Positions 25,039 to 33,868 are shown, counted from the stretch's first letter. The stretch is 47,696 bases of DNA from a bacterium (GCA_021778415.1 JAJYCL010000023.1:1-47696), one strand, 5' to 3'. Translations and numbers: made by a program. The notes: generated from the letters alone by a model not told the origin.

Positions 25039-25644
25039 CGTCGCTATCCGCTCTCCCTGGCGAACGGCAAGATCGGTGACGATTGCTAGGAGTGCAACGG
25101 GAAGTGCGCCGGCGATCGTCATTTGCATATTGTGAAGGGCCAGGCCGGAGAAAATCAATTCTCCCATTCCCCCGGCACTGACGTACCCGGCGAGTGCGCC
25201 AAGCCCGATGCAGGCGATGGCGGCGATGCGAAAACCGGCAAGGAGCTTGGGTAAGGCAAGTGGCAATTCGATGCGCGCAAAGCGTTGTCGCGCCGACATT
25301 CCCATTGCGATTGCGCTTTCGCGAAGTGGTATCGGGATGTCCGTATGTGCTGCAATGATTGCACGGGTGAGGAAGATTTGCGCATATGCTGCCAGTGCGA
25401 TCACCGCAGGCAGAAAGCCTAAGCCGAACATGCGTACCAGGACCGCAAGCACAGCGAGTGACGGAATCGTATAGAGCATCGTAAGCGACCCAAGAATGAT
25501 CGCAGCGAGGCCCGTATTGCGCAGGGCAAGGAACGCCAACGGAACGGCGACGACGCTTGCGAGCATGAGCGCGCTCGTCACGAGGACCAGATGTCCGCCG
25601 AAAAGGCTCAGCATACGATCCGGATGGGAGATGGCGTAGTTCAT
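25021..25644 (-). CDS. Betaine-type ABC transporter permease (OpuC/YehW-like)
   Basis: A 207-aa inner-membrane permease of the OpuB/OpuC/YehW class with about five to six hydrophobic segments. The ABC permease loop is readable as ESAIAMGMSARQRFARIELPLALPKLLAG-like, i.e. EsaiaMGms...ielPlAlp, which docks to the ATPase. GYVSAGGMGELIFSGL follows. The start overlaps the ATPase stop by 4 nt (25641-25644). It is the last gene of a four-gene importer operon with a second permease at the other end, the usual arrangement of YehWXYZ and OpuC systems. Confidence 0.88.
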   Translation of the reverse strand: MNYAISHPDRMLSLFGGHLVLVTSALMLASVVAVPLAFLALRNTGLAAIILGSLTMLYTIPSLAVLAVLVRMFGLGFLPAVIALAAYAQIFLTRAIIAAHTDIPIPLRESAIAMGMSARQRFARIELPLALPKLLAGFRIAAIACIGLGALAGYVSAGGMGELIFSGLALHNMQMTIAGALPVALLAIVTDLAVRQGERIATLRAHQ

Positions 25645-26351
25645 TGCTGATCCCGTAAGGCGAGCAACGGTGCTTCGTCGTCGCCGAGAATGCGATGAAG
25701 AATGTCGTACGAGGTTGCCGTTCCGGCTTGTAACAGGGACCGAACGAAGGCGTCTCCGGGATTTCGCAGGAGCTCCGACGGGGTGGCGCAGGCAACGACT
25801 GCTCCTTCGCGCATCACCGCAACGCGATGGGCCACGGTCAGCGCCTCGCCAATATCGTGAGTAACGAGAAGCACCGTTGTTCCCGAGGCACGTACAGCGG
25901 TGAAAAGTTCGCGCTGCAGCGCCGTGCGAACCAAAGGATCGACGGCGGCAAACGGCTCGTCCATAAGCATGAGACGAGGCTCGGCAGCGAGAGCGCGTGC
26001 GACGCCGGCACGCTGCGCTTGCCCACCCGAGAGCGATGCCGGATAACGATTGCGTAATGCATCATCTAAACGCACCAATTGCAAAAGCGCGCCGACACGG
26101 GCTGCGATGCGCTCGCGATTCCATCCGAGAAGCGAAGGAACGACAGCGATATTTTCTGCCACAGTCATATGGGGAAAGAGACCGACCGATTGAATCACAT
26201 AGCCGATAGACCTCCGCAGCGTCACTGCATCCATCGTCGCTGTGTTGACGCCGTCAATTTCAATGCGACCGGATCGATGATCGATGAGACGATTGATGGA
26301 TCGTAAGAGGGTGGTTTTGCCGCAGCCCGATGGCCCAACGAGTGCAAGCAC
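25641..26351 (-). CDS. Betaine-type ABC transporter ATP-binding protein (OpuCA/YehX-like; start unresolved)
   Basis: ATPase subunit of the importer. Motifs: Walker A GPSGCGKTT, Q-loop YVIQSVGLFPHMTV, signature LSGGQAQRAGVARAL, Walker B LMLMDEPFAAVD, H-loop LLVTHD. The first ATG/GTG/TTG, GTG 26351, falls only 5 codons before Walker A and would delete the first beta strands. The same frame stays open upstream through CIDLSIRHPKASSDAVVGVN, which aligns with the expected N-terminus, up to a CTG at 26462 overlapping the binding-protein TGA. True translation probably begins near 26462 with a rare start codon. The CBS domains of OpuCA are absent. Confidence 0.88.
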   Translation of the reverse strand: MLALVGPSGCGKTTLLRSINRLIDHRSGRIEIDGVNTATMDAVTLRRSIGYVIQSVGLFPHMTVAENIAVVPSLLGWNRERIAARVGALLQLVRLDDALRNRYPASLSGGQAQRAGVARALAAEPRLMLMDEPFAAVDPLVRTALQRELFTAVRASGTTVLLVTHDIGEALTVAHRVAVMREGAVVACATPSELLRNPGDAFVRSLLQAGTATSYDILHRILGDDEAPLLALRDQQ

Positions 26352-26458
26352 TTCGCCTGCAGAGGCGTGGAGGTTGACGCCGACGACGGCATCACTGCTC
26401 GCCTTCGGATGTCGAATGGAAAGATCGATGCATTGGAGCGATGCGCCGCGATGGTTGC

Positions 26459-27334
26459 TCAGGGTGCAATCTCCGCAAGGAACGCTGCTGCGACATCGTG
26501 CGGATCGGCGTGATCACTTTCGATGCGTGCATTCATTGCTTGCATGCGTTCCGTCGTAATGGCAGATTCAATCGCATTAAGCGTTGGGGCAATCATGGGA
26601 AACGCTTTCATGGTTGCTTCACGGACGACGGGAGCAGGGCGATACGGCGGCCAGAGATGCTTGTCGTCATCGAGCAAAACGAGATGTTGCGTCGCGACGG
26701 TTCCATCCGTGCTAAAGGCCGTTGCAACATCTGCATGACCCGTCAAGAGCGCGTCGTATTTCAACCCAATATCGTATGTGCGTATCTCTTTGAAGGCGAA
26801 ACCTCCATAGCGCTTGCGTAACCCGGGCAAGCCGTCGGCGCGGGTGAGAAACTCAGGGATGGTTGCCAAACGAAGTTGGGGCGCCAAGCGACTGAGTTGC
26901 GAGAGCGTATGCAGATCATGTCGCGTTGCAATCATCTTCGTCGTAGCGATGGCTTGCGTATCGTTCATCGGTGCGGGATCAAGCCAAAGAAGGCCGTATT
27001 TCGTTTTAAACGCGTCGGCAACAGTGCGATAGATTGTGGCGGCATCTTGGGATGCCGGGAGGTTGAGCACGGTGAGCAGCGCTGTCCCGGTGTACTCCGG
27101 ATACAAATCGATCTCGCCGCGCGCAATGGCCGCCATGGCGATCTGCGTGCTACCGAGATTTAATCTCGTCGTGACACGCATGCCCGCTTTGCGTAGCGCT
27201 TGTGCATAGATTTCTGCGAGCAGTATCGATTCCGTGAAATTTTTTGAACCCACGATAATGGATGATGATGGCGAGCACGCTGCAAGCGAACATGCGCCGC
27301 CGATCAAACCGAGGGCTGTGCGTCGAGAAATCAT
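26459..27334 (-). CDS. Substrate-binding lipoprotein of a quaternary-amine ABC importer (OpuCC/EgtU/YehZ family)
   Basis: A 291-aa exported ligand-binding protein. The signal MISRRTALGLIGGACSLAAC has both a lipobox (LAAC) and a twin-arginine-like SRRTALG. Mature start VGSKNFTESILLAEIYAQAL and DLYPEYTGTALL are signatures of the OpuAC/ProX type that binds betaines in an aromatic cage. The next family motif (normally NNTYAL) reads PMNDTQAIATT, so the ligand pocket differs from glycine-betaine proteins. It is coupled by ATGA to the permease before it (27331-27334). Ligand could be betaine, choline, hercynine or ergothioneine. Confidence 0.87.
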   Translation of the reverse strand: MISRRTALGLIGGACSLAACSPSSSIIVGSKNFTESILLAEIYAQALRKAGMRVTTRLNLGSTQIAMAAIARGEIDLYPEYTGTALLTVLNLPASQDAATIYRTVADAFKTKYGLLWLDPAPMNDTQAIATTKMIATRHDLHTLSQLSRLAPQLRLATIPEFLTRADGLPGLRKRYGGFAFKEIRTYDIGLKYDALLTGHADVATAFSTDGTVATQHLVLLDDDKHLWPPYRPAPVVREATMKAFPMIAPTLNAIESAITTERMQAMNARIESDHADPHDVAAAFLAEIAP

Positions 27335-27933
27335 GCTTGTGGAACCTTCACCTTTCGGGCGAGCAGTGAGAACGCAGCATCGGTTGCAAGAGCGAGAAGC
27401 GCAACGGTCATGACTCCGCGCATTAACGTCACGTCATTATTCGTCTGAAGGCCGTTGATGATGATGTCTCCTAAGCCGCCCGCGCCGACGAACGTTGCAA
27501 GGGTGGCGCCGGCCACGATTTCCAGGGCTGCAAGGCGCACGCCGGCGGCGCAAAATCCAAGGGAAAGTGGAACGCTGATACGCCAAAACAGCGCTCGCGA
27601 ACTCAAACCCATGGCTCGGCCCGATTCTATGACCGCCGAAGGAACCGCCCGTAGGCCCGCGTCGGCGTTGATGACGACCGGAGCGAGGGCCAGCGCGAAG
27701 AGTGCCACGACGGCCGGTGGCGTGCCGATCCCGAGCGACGGGATGAGCAGGGTGAGCAACGCCAGGCTGGGGATCGTGCGGGCTAGCGCAGCGAACGCGA
27801 GAATGGCCTGACGTGCCTTGGTATACGCGGCGGCGACGCCCAGGGGCAAGCCGATTATGAGCGTGCAAATCAGCGCTTGCGCGCTTAGGATCACATGGTC
27901 GCCCAGCGCGACGAGAACGGCATGCCAACTCAC
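27331..27933 (-). CDS. Betaine-type ABC transporter permease (OpuCB/YehY-like), first gene of importer operon
   Basis: A 200-aa inner-membrane permease, paralogous to the one at 25021. It opens MSWHAVLVALGDHVILSAQA and has the coupling loop ESGRAMGLSSRALFWRISVP followed by GAGGLGDIIINGL. About five or six membrane segments. Operon order permease, binding protein, ATPase, permease, all joined by short overlaps, is standard for importers of quaternary amines. Divergent ppk1 begins 43 bp away, so the two promoters share a very short space. Confidence 0.88.
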   Translation of the reverse strand: MSWHAVLVALGDHVILSAQALICTLIIGLPLGVAAAYTKARQAILAFAALARTIPSLALLTLLIPSLGIGTPPAVVALFALALAPVVINADAGLRAVPSAVIESGRAMGLSSRALFWRISVPLSLGFCAAGVRLAALEIVAGATLATFVGAGGLGDIIINGLQTNNDVTLMRGVMTVALLALATDAAFSLLARKVKVPQA

Positions 27934-27976
27934 GCGCAGAGGTTTCCTCGGTCACACGCGAACTCCGTTGCCAGAT

Positions 27977-30079
27977 ATGATCTCGACCCTACCGAGCCTC
28001 CCCGATGAATCGTCCGATCCGCTCGCCGATCATCAGTACTACTTCAGCCGCGAACTCTCGTGGCTCGAATTCAATGATCGCGTCCTGGAGGAAGCGCTCG
28101 ACGATCGGAATGCGCTGCTCGAGCGGCTGAAATTTATTGCCATCTACGGCACGAATCTCGACGAATTTTTCATGATTCGCGTCGCTGCGATCAAGCAACA
28201 AATCGATGCCGGTGTCCTCAAGCCTTCCGACGATGGGCTTTCCCCGGCCGAGCATCTTGCAGCGGTGTCGTCGCGCTTACGCGGATCGTTGCAAAAGCAG
28301 ATGCGCTTGCTTGGCGGCGATCTCTTTCCGGCGCTGGCAAGCAAGGGCTTGTCGGTTCGCCGCGTCGATGAACTCGATGCGCAGACGCGCGTCGATGTTG
28401 AACGCTATTTCGACGAGCGCGTGTTTCCGGTGCTCACACCGTTAGCCGTCGATTCGGGGCATCCGTTTCCGTATATTTCGAATCTCTCGCTCTCGCTCGC
28501 AGTCGAGTTGGAAGAAGTGACGGCAGAAGGCGTCGAGTTGCATTTCGCGCGGGTGAAAATCCCTCCGACATTGCCGCGTTTTGTGCCAGTTGCAACGGCG
28601 GCCGGCCACGGGCAGACGTTCGTCGTGCTCGAAGATTTGATTGCGCATCATTTGGGTTCGCTTTTTCCCGGGTTGCAGGTGCGTGATTCATATCTCTTCC
28701 GCGTGACGCGTGATGCCGATATCGAAGTGCAAGAAGACGAGGCGGATGATCTGCTTCGGGCGATCGAATCCGAATTGCAAAAACGTCGTTTCGGTGAGCC
28801 GGTGCGTTTGGAAATCGAGCGCGGCATGCCGGAGTATCTGCAAGATTTCTTGCTGAAATCGCTTGACCTTGCCGAATCGGATTGCTACGAAGTCGACGGT
28901 TTGATGGGCACATCCGATCTGTGGAGCCTGGTGAATCTTCCCGGATACGATGGACTCCGCGATAAGCCGTTTACGCCATCGATTCCTAAGCGTTTGCTTG
29001 GGGTCACGAATATCTTCTCGGCAATTCGCGAAGGCGATATTCTGCTCCATCATCCCTACGAATCGTTCGACCCCGTCGTCCAATTCGTCGCCGAGGCCGC
29101 GCGCGATGAGCGAGTTCTCGCGATTAAGATGACGCTGTATCGTACTTCCGGAAATAATTCACCGATTGTTCGCGCCTTGCTTGAAGCGGCAGAAAACGAA
29201 AAGCAAGTCGCCGTGATCATGGAACTCAAAGCGCGTTTCGATGAAGAGAACAATATCGAGTGGGCTAAACGCCTGGAACGCGCGGGTGTGCACGTGGTCT
29301 ATGGCTTCCCCGGCCTTAAGGTGCATGCGAAGCTCATTATGGTGGTGCGCGAAGATGACGATGGCTTGCGTCGGTATCTGCATTTTGGAACGGGAAATTA
29401 CAACGAGAAGAGTGCGCGGCTCTATACCGATGTGAGCTTGTTTACGGCGCGCCCGGAACTTGGCGATGATGCAGCGCAATTATTTAATGCGCTGACCGGT
29501 TTCTCGCGTGTCTCGGATTATGAGGCCTTGCACGTTGCTCCGGTCACCTTGCGGCGTGAACTTATCACGCTCATCGAACGCGAGACCGAACACGCGAAAG
29601 CGGGACGTCCCCGCGGAATCAAAGCCAAACTCAACGCCGTAACCGATGGCGAGGTGATTCGTGCCTTGTACCGTGCCTCGCAAGCCGGTGTCCAGATCGA
29701 CTTGCTCGTGCGCGGTATGTGCTCGCTGCGCCCGGGTCTGCCCGGTGTGAGCGAGACGATTCGCGTGCGGAGCATCGTCGGGCGCTTTCTCGAGCACTCG
29801 CGGGTCTTTGCCTTCGAGAACGGCGGCAAGCGGGAAATCTTTATCGGAAGTGCCGACTGGATGGGGCGTAATCTGGATCGCCGCGTCGAGTTGTGCGTGC
29901 CGGTCCTGGATACGTTCGTGGCCGATGGTCTGTACCGCCGGATCTTAGGGACGCTCTTCTCCGACAACATGAAGAGCCGCGAATTGCGCTCCGATGGGAG
30001 CTACATCCGCAAAGCCCCAGGCGAGGGTGAGCGTAAAAGCGACGCGCAAGCGGCTTTTTTGCGGCACTATGCGACATAA
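27977..30079 (+). CDS. ppk1: Polyphosphate kinase 1
   Basis: A 700-aa enzyme, full family length, that reversibly makes polyphosphate from ATP. ATG 27977 gives the usual N-terminus with YYFSRELSWLEFNDRVLEEA. Four domains can be followed; the phospholipase-D-like C-terminal halves hold LHHPYESFDPVVQFV, FPGLKVHAKLIMVVRE with the autophosphorylated His, and RFLEHSRVFAFENGG with the second His, then FIGSADWMGRNLDRRVEL. Divergent from the betaine importer. Polyphosphate stores would suit a phosphate- or energy-limited lifestyle, but no phosphate regulator is adjacent. Confidence 0.96.
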   Translation: MISTLPSLPDESSDPLADHQYYFSRELSWLEFNDRVLEEALDDRNALLERLKFIAIYGTNLDEFFMIRVAAIKQQIDAGVLKPSDDGLSPAEHLAAVSSRLRGSLQKQMRLLGGDLFPALASKGLSVRRVDELDAQTRVDVERYFDERVFPVLTPLAVDSGHPFPYISNLSLSLAVELEEVTAEGVELHFARVKIPPTLPRFVPVATAAGHGQTFVVLEDLIAHHLGSLFPGLQVRDSYLFRVTRDADIEVQEDEADDLLRAIESELQKRRFGEPVRLEIERGMPEYLQDFLLKSLDLAESDCYEVDGLMGTSDLWSLVNLPGYDGLRDKPFTPSIPKRLLGVTNIFSAIREGDILLHHPYESFDPVVQFVAEAARDERVLAIKMTLYRTSGNNSPIVRALLEAAENEKQVAVIMELKARFDEENNIEWAKRLERAGVHVVYGFPGLKVHAKLIMVVREDDDGLRRYLHFGTGNYNEKSARLYTDVSLFTARPELGDDAAQLFNALTGFSRVSDYEALHVAPVTLRRELITLIERETEHAKAGRPRGIKAKLNAVTDGEVIRALYRASQAGVQIDLLVRGMCSLRPGLPGVSETIRVRSIVGRFLEHSRVFAFENGGKREIFIGSADWMGRNLDRRVELCVPVLDTFVADGLYRRILGTLFSDNMKSRELRSDGSYIRKAPGEGERKSDAQAAFLRHYAT

Positions 30080-30118
30080 GTCGCATGCGTTCGTAACCTT
30101 CGCTTAATACTCTCCGGG

Positions 30119-30124
30119 TATACT
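30119..30124 (+). promoter_or_regulatory. Possible -10 element (TATACT) for the first TonB receptor gene
   Basis: TATACT, a good match to the sigma-70 -10 consensus, 58 nt before the GTG start. The -35 position 17-18 bp upstream (near 30095-30101) is a poor match. The same hexamer precedes the cupin and the second TonB receptor genes. Confidence 0.35.
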
Positions 30125-30135
30125 CTGATTATTGA

Positions 30136-30162
30136 CTTCGGCAAAAGCCGGAGCCGATTTTT
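30136..30162 (+). terminator. Terminator-like hairpin in the ppk1/TonB intergenic space
   Basis: CTTCGGC (30136-30142), loop AAAA, GCCGGAG (30147-30153) with one G-T wobble, then CCGATTTTT. It may end ppk1 transcription or, if the TATACT at 30119 is a promoter, act as an attenuator in the receptor's leader. Confidence 0.45.
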
Positions 30163-30182
30163 CACTTGTTTTTGGAGGATGT

Positions 30183-33101
30183 GTGACTACATTCATTCGC
30201 ATCCTGCTCACCAGCGCAATCGCCGCTATGCTCGTTGGACCCATTAGTTCGGCAACGACATTCGCAGCGACTCAAGGCGCATCGGTGGCGCAGACTGCCC
30301 CACAATCGACCGGCGGCGTTAACGGCGTCGTCAAGGATAACACCGGCGCTCCGGTGGCCGGCGCGACCATTCGCCTCGAAGGCAAGAAATCGTACAGCAC
30401 GATTTCCGACGCTAAAGGCGCCTTCTCGGTGACCAACATGGTCGCCGGATTCTACACGGTGTCGGTCTACAAGGCCGGCTACCAAACCGCACGTGAATCG
30501 CAATTCGCGGTCTTCACCGGCGAAACCGAGACGCTCGCAGTGGAACTCCACATCGCGACGCTCACCTCGCTACGCACGATTGCGCGCATTACCAGTAATT
30601 CGCGTGCACCGCTGAACGATTCAACGGCTTCAATAAATGTTGTCACCAACTCAACGTTTGTTGATCAAGGCACACCGCAAGTAACGCGTGTTCTTAACCA
30701 AATTCCGGGCGTGCAAATATCATTTCCGAGCTCGTCGGGAGCAGCCGCGTCGTCGCCGGGGGCGATTTCCTTTCCGACGATTCGCGGTGCTGCTGCTTTT
30801 GAAACAGCCTCGCTTATCGATGGACATCCGCTTTCTGTCGGTCAATACGGCGATTACGTCACAACGTTTTTGAACTCTGGAGTTCTTGGCTCGGTTGAGA
30901 CCATTAAAGGACCCGGAGCAACATCGCCACAAGTCAATTACGCTATCGGTGGAACCATAAACTTCCGGACGCGAGAGCCATCTCTGAAACCGGAAGCATC
31001 CCTATCGACGTCATTCACCAACCACGGTGGTACGTACTCGGAGTTCAGTCTTTCGAATACTGTTCTAAACGGGCGGCTCGGCTTTGTTGCCGTTCTTGCG
31101 CGTAACTTAGATCAGGCAGCCTATGCGAATAAAACGGTGTGTTTTGATCCGACCGGAAATTCGACCGGCGGTGTTTCGCTCGCTGGCTACAACGGTGCCA
31201 ACACGTCGACCACAATTCCAGGGACCAGCAGTTCATTGCAGACAATTTATCCGTTGCTTGCATGCGGCGAGACGCTTACCAGCGACCTGGATTCTATGTC
31301 GGAACTTCTTAAATTTCGCTATCGTCTCTCATCCTCAACTCGTGCTACGGTGAGCTACCTTGGGGGGCAAGCATTTGCCGATCAGAATGCGAACACGGGG
31401 AGTCTCCAAGCTCAAAGCGCATTCTCGCCACTTGCAGGTGCAGGATATACCGGCTCGATCGCTCCCGGAGCATACCCGGTGAATTTCCTACATCCCGGTG
31501 GTGCCGACCGTGAGACAAATAATGAACCGATTTTTCAAGCCGAAATTCAAACAACGCTTGGGAAAGACACATTACTTGGCCGCTTTTACCATGCATCGAT
31601 TGATCGTCTTGTTAACGAAGGTAATCCCGGTGTAAATGCCGTTGAGAACTTGCCGCTATTCGGAACCTCATGTTCTAAGTTCGCATATCCACCAACTTCC
31701 CCGCCGACCTGCACAGGAACGGTTACGACGTACAATGGGCAGTTAACGCCAATTTCGTTCAATAATTATTATCAGCAAGCTGAGCTAGATAAACTCGCTG
31801 GACTTTCATTTGAATACAATCACCCAGTTGGGGATTCGGGAAAAATTGCGTTCTCGGTGGACCAAACGCGATCAACGACGACTGCGTATTCAGTCTCGTC
31901 CTTCACGAACGTAACGCTTCCGACCGGCTCTGGCCAGGCATTCACAACTCTTCGTCTCATGGGTGACTTTTTCCCGAGACCGAAATTGGAAACCATCGTT
32001 AGCCTCTACCAGAACATTTACCAAAGCACGTATCCTACGGCATGCCCGTTTTATAAGCAGTTCAACTCGTGTAAAATCGATGGCTCGAACGTGACGTTCG
32101 CGACCTCGACCAATTCGCACTTCGACCCACGTTTCGGCCTCGTCTATCGTCCTAAGGACAACGTCGCAGTTCGGTTCAGCGCAGGGTCTGCGATTGCTCC
32201 TCCGTATCTGGCGCTTCTTTCACAAATCACGACTCCGTTTGTGACCTATTCCTCGAATACGGGGCAGGCACTTATTACTCTCAATAACGGATCGCTGAAA
32301 CCTGAAACTGCATTTGGCTACGATCTCGGCGCAGACGTCCGACTGAAAGACGACGTAACGGTTATTTCAGGTGACGTATTCATGACGAATTTGTTTAATC
32401 ACTTCTTCCAACAAACATCGGCAACTGGCCAGGTTTGTGGTTCGTCATTCAAGTGTTCGGTTTTAAGTGGCACAGTACCACCAGCTGGAACGCCAGTTCT
32501 TGCGCAATCAAACATCAACCTGAGCAATGCCCGTTTCGCAGGCATCGAACTATCAGTGAAGCACGATCCAAAAGTTGGTTTTGGCTATGACGTTGCCGGC
32601 TCATTGCAGCGTGGGTATGTGTATAACTTACCGCCATATTTCTACTGCACGAATCCGGCGCCGAATTGTACCCAGAACCAGAATCTGAACATCCTTCCGA
32701 ACCAAAACTTCAACGGTGGCGGCGTCGGTATCGCCGGTCTCAGCACTGGGGCCGGGAATGTGCGTATACCTTATGCGCAAGGAAATTTCGCGCTTTCGTA
32801 CCGCACGAAAAATGGTGCGTTCTTTGAATTCGGTGAAACGCTGATGGGGAAGAACAACTCACTCAACCAGCCGCCATATGGCATCGGCTATTTGTCGGTT
32901 CGTTATCCAGTGATGAAGCATTTCGATCTTCAACTCTCTGGCGATAACGTGTTTAATACGTTACCAGGTTACTATGCTGTCTACGGCGGTGGTGTCTCAG
33001 TGCCACTCGTCAATGGTCTGCAGGCAGCCACGTACGGTAACACGCTCGGACCGGCGACGTATCGCCTCGTCCTTTCCACGAAGCTGGGCGGCGACAACTA
33101 G
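30183..33101 (+). CDS. TonB-dependent outer-membrane receptor with N-terminal carboxypeptidase-regulatory-like domain
   Basis: A 972-aa outer-membrane beta-barrel transporter. GTG 30183 sits 4 nt after GGAGG and begins a signal peptide (MTTFIRILLTSAIAAMLVG). Residues about 50-140 form a beta-sandwich CarboxypepD_reg domain (GVVKDNTGAPVAGATIRLEG, AGFYTVSVYKAGY). Then comes RTIARI, a plug domain (VTRVLNQIPGVQISF, IRGAAAFETASLIDGHPL, GSVETIKGPGATSP), and a barrel ending in an amphipathic strand. Substrate unknown. Codon use through the barrel looks more AT-rich than neighbours. A strong terminator follows at 33126. TonB/ExbB genes are not in view. Confidence 0.92.
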   Translation: MTTFIRILLTSAIAAMLVGPISSATTFAATQGASVAQTAPQSTGGVNGVVKDNTGAPVAGATIRLEGKKSYSTISDAKGAFSVTNMVAGFYTVSVYKAGYQTARESQFAVFTGETETLAVELHIATLTSLRTIARITSNSRAPLNDSTASINVVTNSTFVDQGTPQVTRVLNQIPGVQISFPSSSGAAASSPGAISFPTIRGAAAFETASLIDGHPLSVGQYGDYVTTFLNSGVLGSVETIKGPGATSPQVNYAIGGTINFRTREPSLKPEASLSTSFTNHGGTYSEFSLSNTVLNGRLGFVAVLARNLDQAAYANKTVCFDPTGNSTGGVSLAGYNGANTSTTIPGTSSSLQTIYPLLACGETLTSDLDSMSELLKFRYRLSSSTRATVSYLGGQAFADQNANTGSLQAQSAFSPLAGAGYTGSIAPGAYPVNFLHPGGADRETNNEPIFQAEIQTTLGKDTLLGRFYHASIDRLVNEGNPGVNAVENLPLFGTSCSKFAYPPTSPPTCTGTVTTYNGQLTPISFNNYYQQAELDKLAGLSFEYNHPVGDSGKIAFSVDQTRSTTTAYSVSSFTNVTLPTGSGQAFTTLRLMGDFFPRPKLETIVSLYQNIYQSTYPTACPFYKQFNSCKIDGSNVTFATSTNSHFDPRFGLVYRPKDNVAVRFSAGSAIAPPYLALLSQITTPFVTYSSNTGQALITLNNGSLKPETAFGYDLGADVRLKDDVTVISGDVFMTNLFNHFFQQTSATGQVCGSSFKCSVLSGTVPPAGTPVLAQSNINLSNARFAGIELSVKHDPKVGFGYDVAGSLQRGYVYNLPPYFYCTNPAPNCTQNQNLNILPNQNFNGGGVGIAGLSTGAGNVRIPYAQGNFALSYRTKNGAFFEFGETLMGKNNSLNQPPYGIGYLSVRYPVMKHFDLQLSGDNVFNTLPGYYAVYGGGVSVPLVNGLQAATYGNTLGPATYRLVLSTKLGGDN

Positions 33102-33125
33102 TCGTTCACTCGCTTCGCACGTTAA

Positions 33126-33159
33126 GTGGGGCCCGTGGTAACACGGGTCCCACTTTTTT
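33126..33159 (+). terminator. Intrinsic terminator of the first TonB receptor gene
   Basis: Twelve-base-pair stem GTGGGGCCCGTG / CACGGGTCCCAC (one G-T wobble) around loop GTAA, directly followed by six T. It lies 24 nt past the receptor stop and before repeat cluster 4. Confidence 0.95.
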
Positions 33160-33207
33160 ATCCTGGTTTGCAGCATCAATTGCCAGCCTCACCATCGTTA
33201 CTTTCAA

Positions 33208-33850
33208 CGCCCTTCGAGACGCGATGCTGCGCATCGCTCCTCAGGGTGACAGGTTGCGTCCCCGTCATGCTGAGGAGCGCACCTCCGACGGGGACTCACT
33301 ATAACGTCCCGTCATGCTGAGGAGCGCACGAAGTGCGCGTCTCGAAGCACGCTCGCTCGCCCTTCGAGACGCGATGCTGCGCATCGCTCCTCAGGGTGAC
33401 AGGTTGCATCCCCGTCATGCTGAGGAGCGCACCTCCGACGGGGACTCACTATAACGTCCTGTCATGCTGAGGAGCGCACGAAGTGCGCGTCTCGAAGCAC
33501 GCTCGCACGCCCTTCGAGACGCGATGCTACGCATCGCTCCTCAGGGTGACAGGGTGCGTCCCCGTCATGCTGAGGAGCGCACGAAGTGCGCGTCTCGAAG
33601 CACGTACGCACGCCCTTCGAGACGCGATGCTGCGCATCGCTCCTCAGGGTGACAGGTTGCGCATCGCCCCTCAGGGTGACAGGTTGCGTCCCCGTCATGC
33701 TGAGGAACGCACCTCCGACGGGGACACACTATAACGTCCTGTCATGCTGAGGAGCGCACGAAGTGCGCGTCTCGAAGCACGCTCGCACGCCCTTCGAGAC
33801 GCGATGCTGCGCATCGCTCCTCAGGGTGACAGGTGGCGCATCGCTCCTGA
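33208..33850. repeat. Hairpin repeat cluster 4 (between convergent genes)
   Basis: About 150-bp composite units in tandem. Each has CCCTTCGAGACGCGATGC then GCATCGCTCCTCAGGGTGACAGG-type arms (copies near 33209, 33360, 33510, 33612, 33789), followed by a GTCATGCTGAGGAGC unit with inner stem GCGCAC/GTGCGC and loop GAA. Three further copies have the right half replaced by ACCTCCGACGGGGAC, which pairs with the preceding GTCCCCGTC to make a new stem. The spacer GACGGGGACTCACTATAACG at 33287 also occurs, inverted, in cluster 2. No gene is supported between the terminator and the EVE gene. Confidence 0.93.
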
Positions 33851-33868
33851 CGGACTACGCATTGCTTC

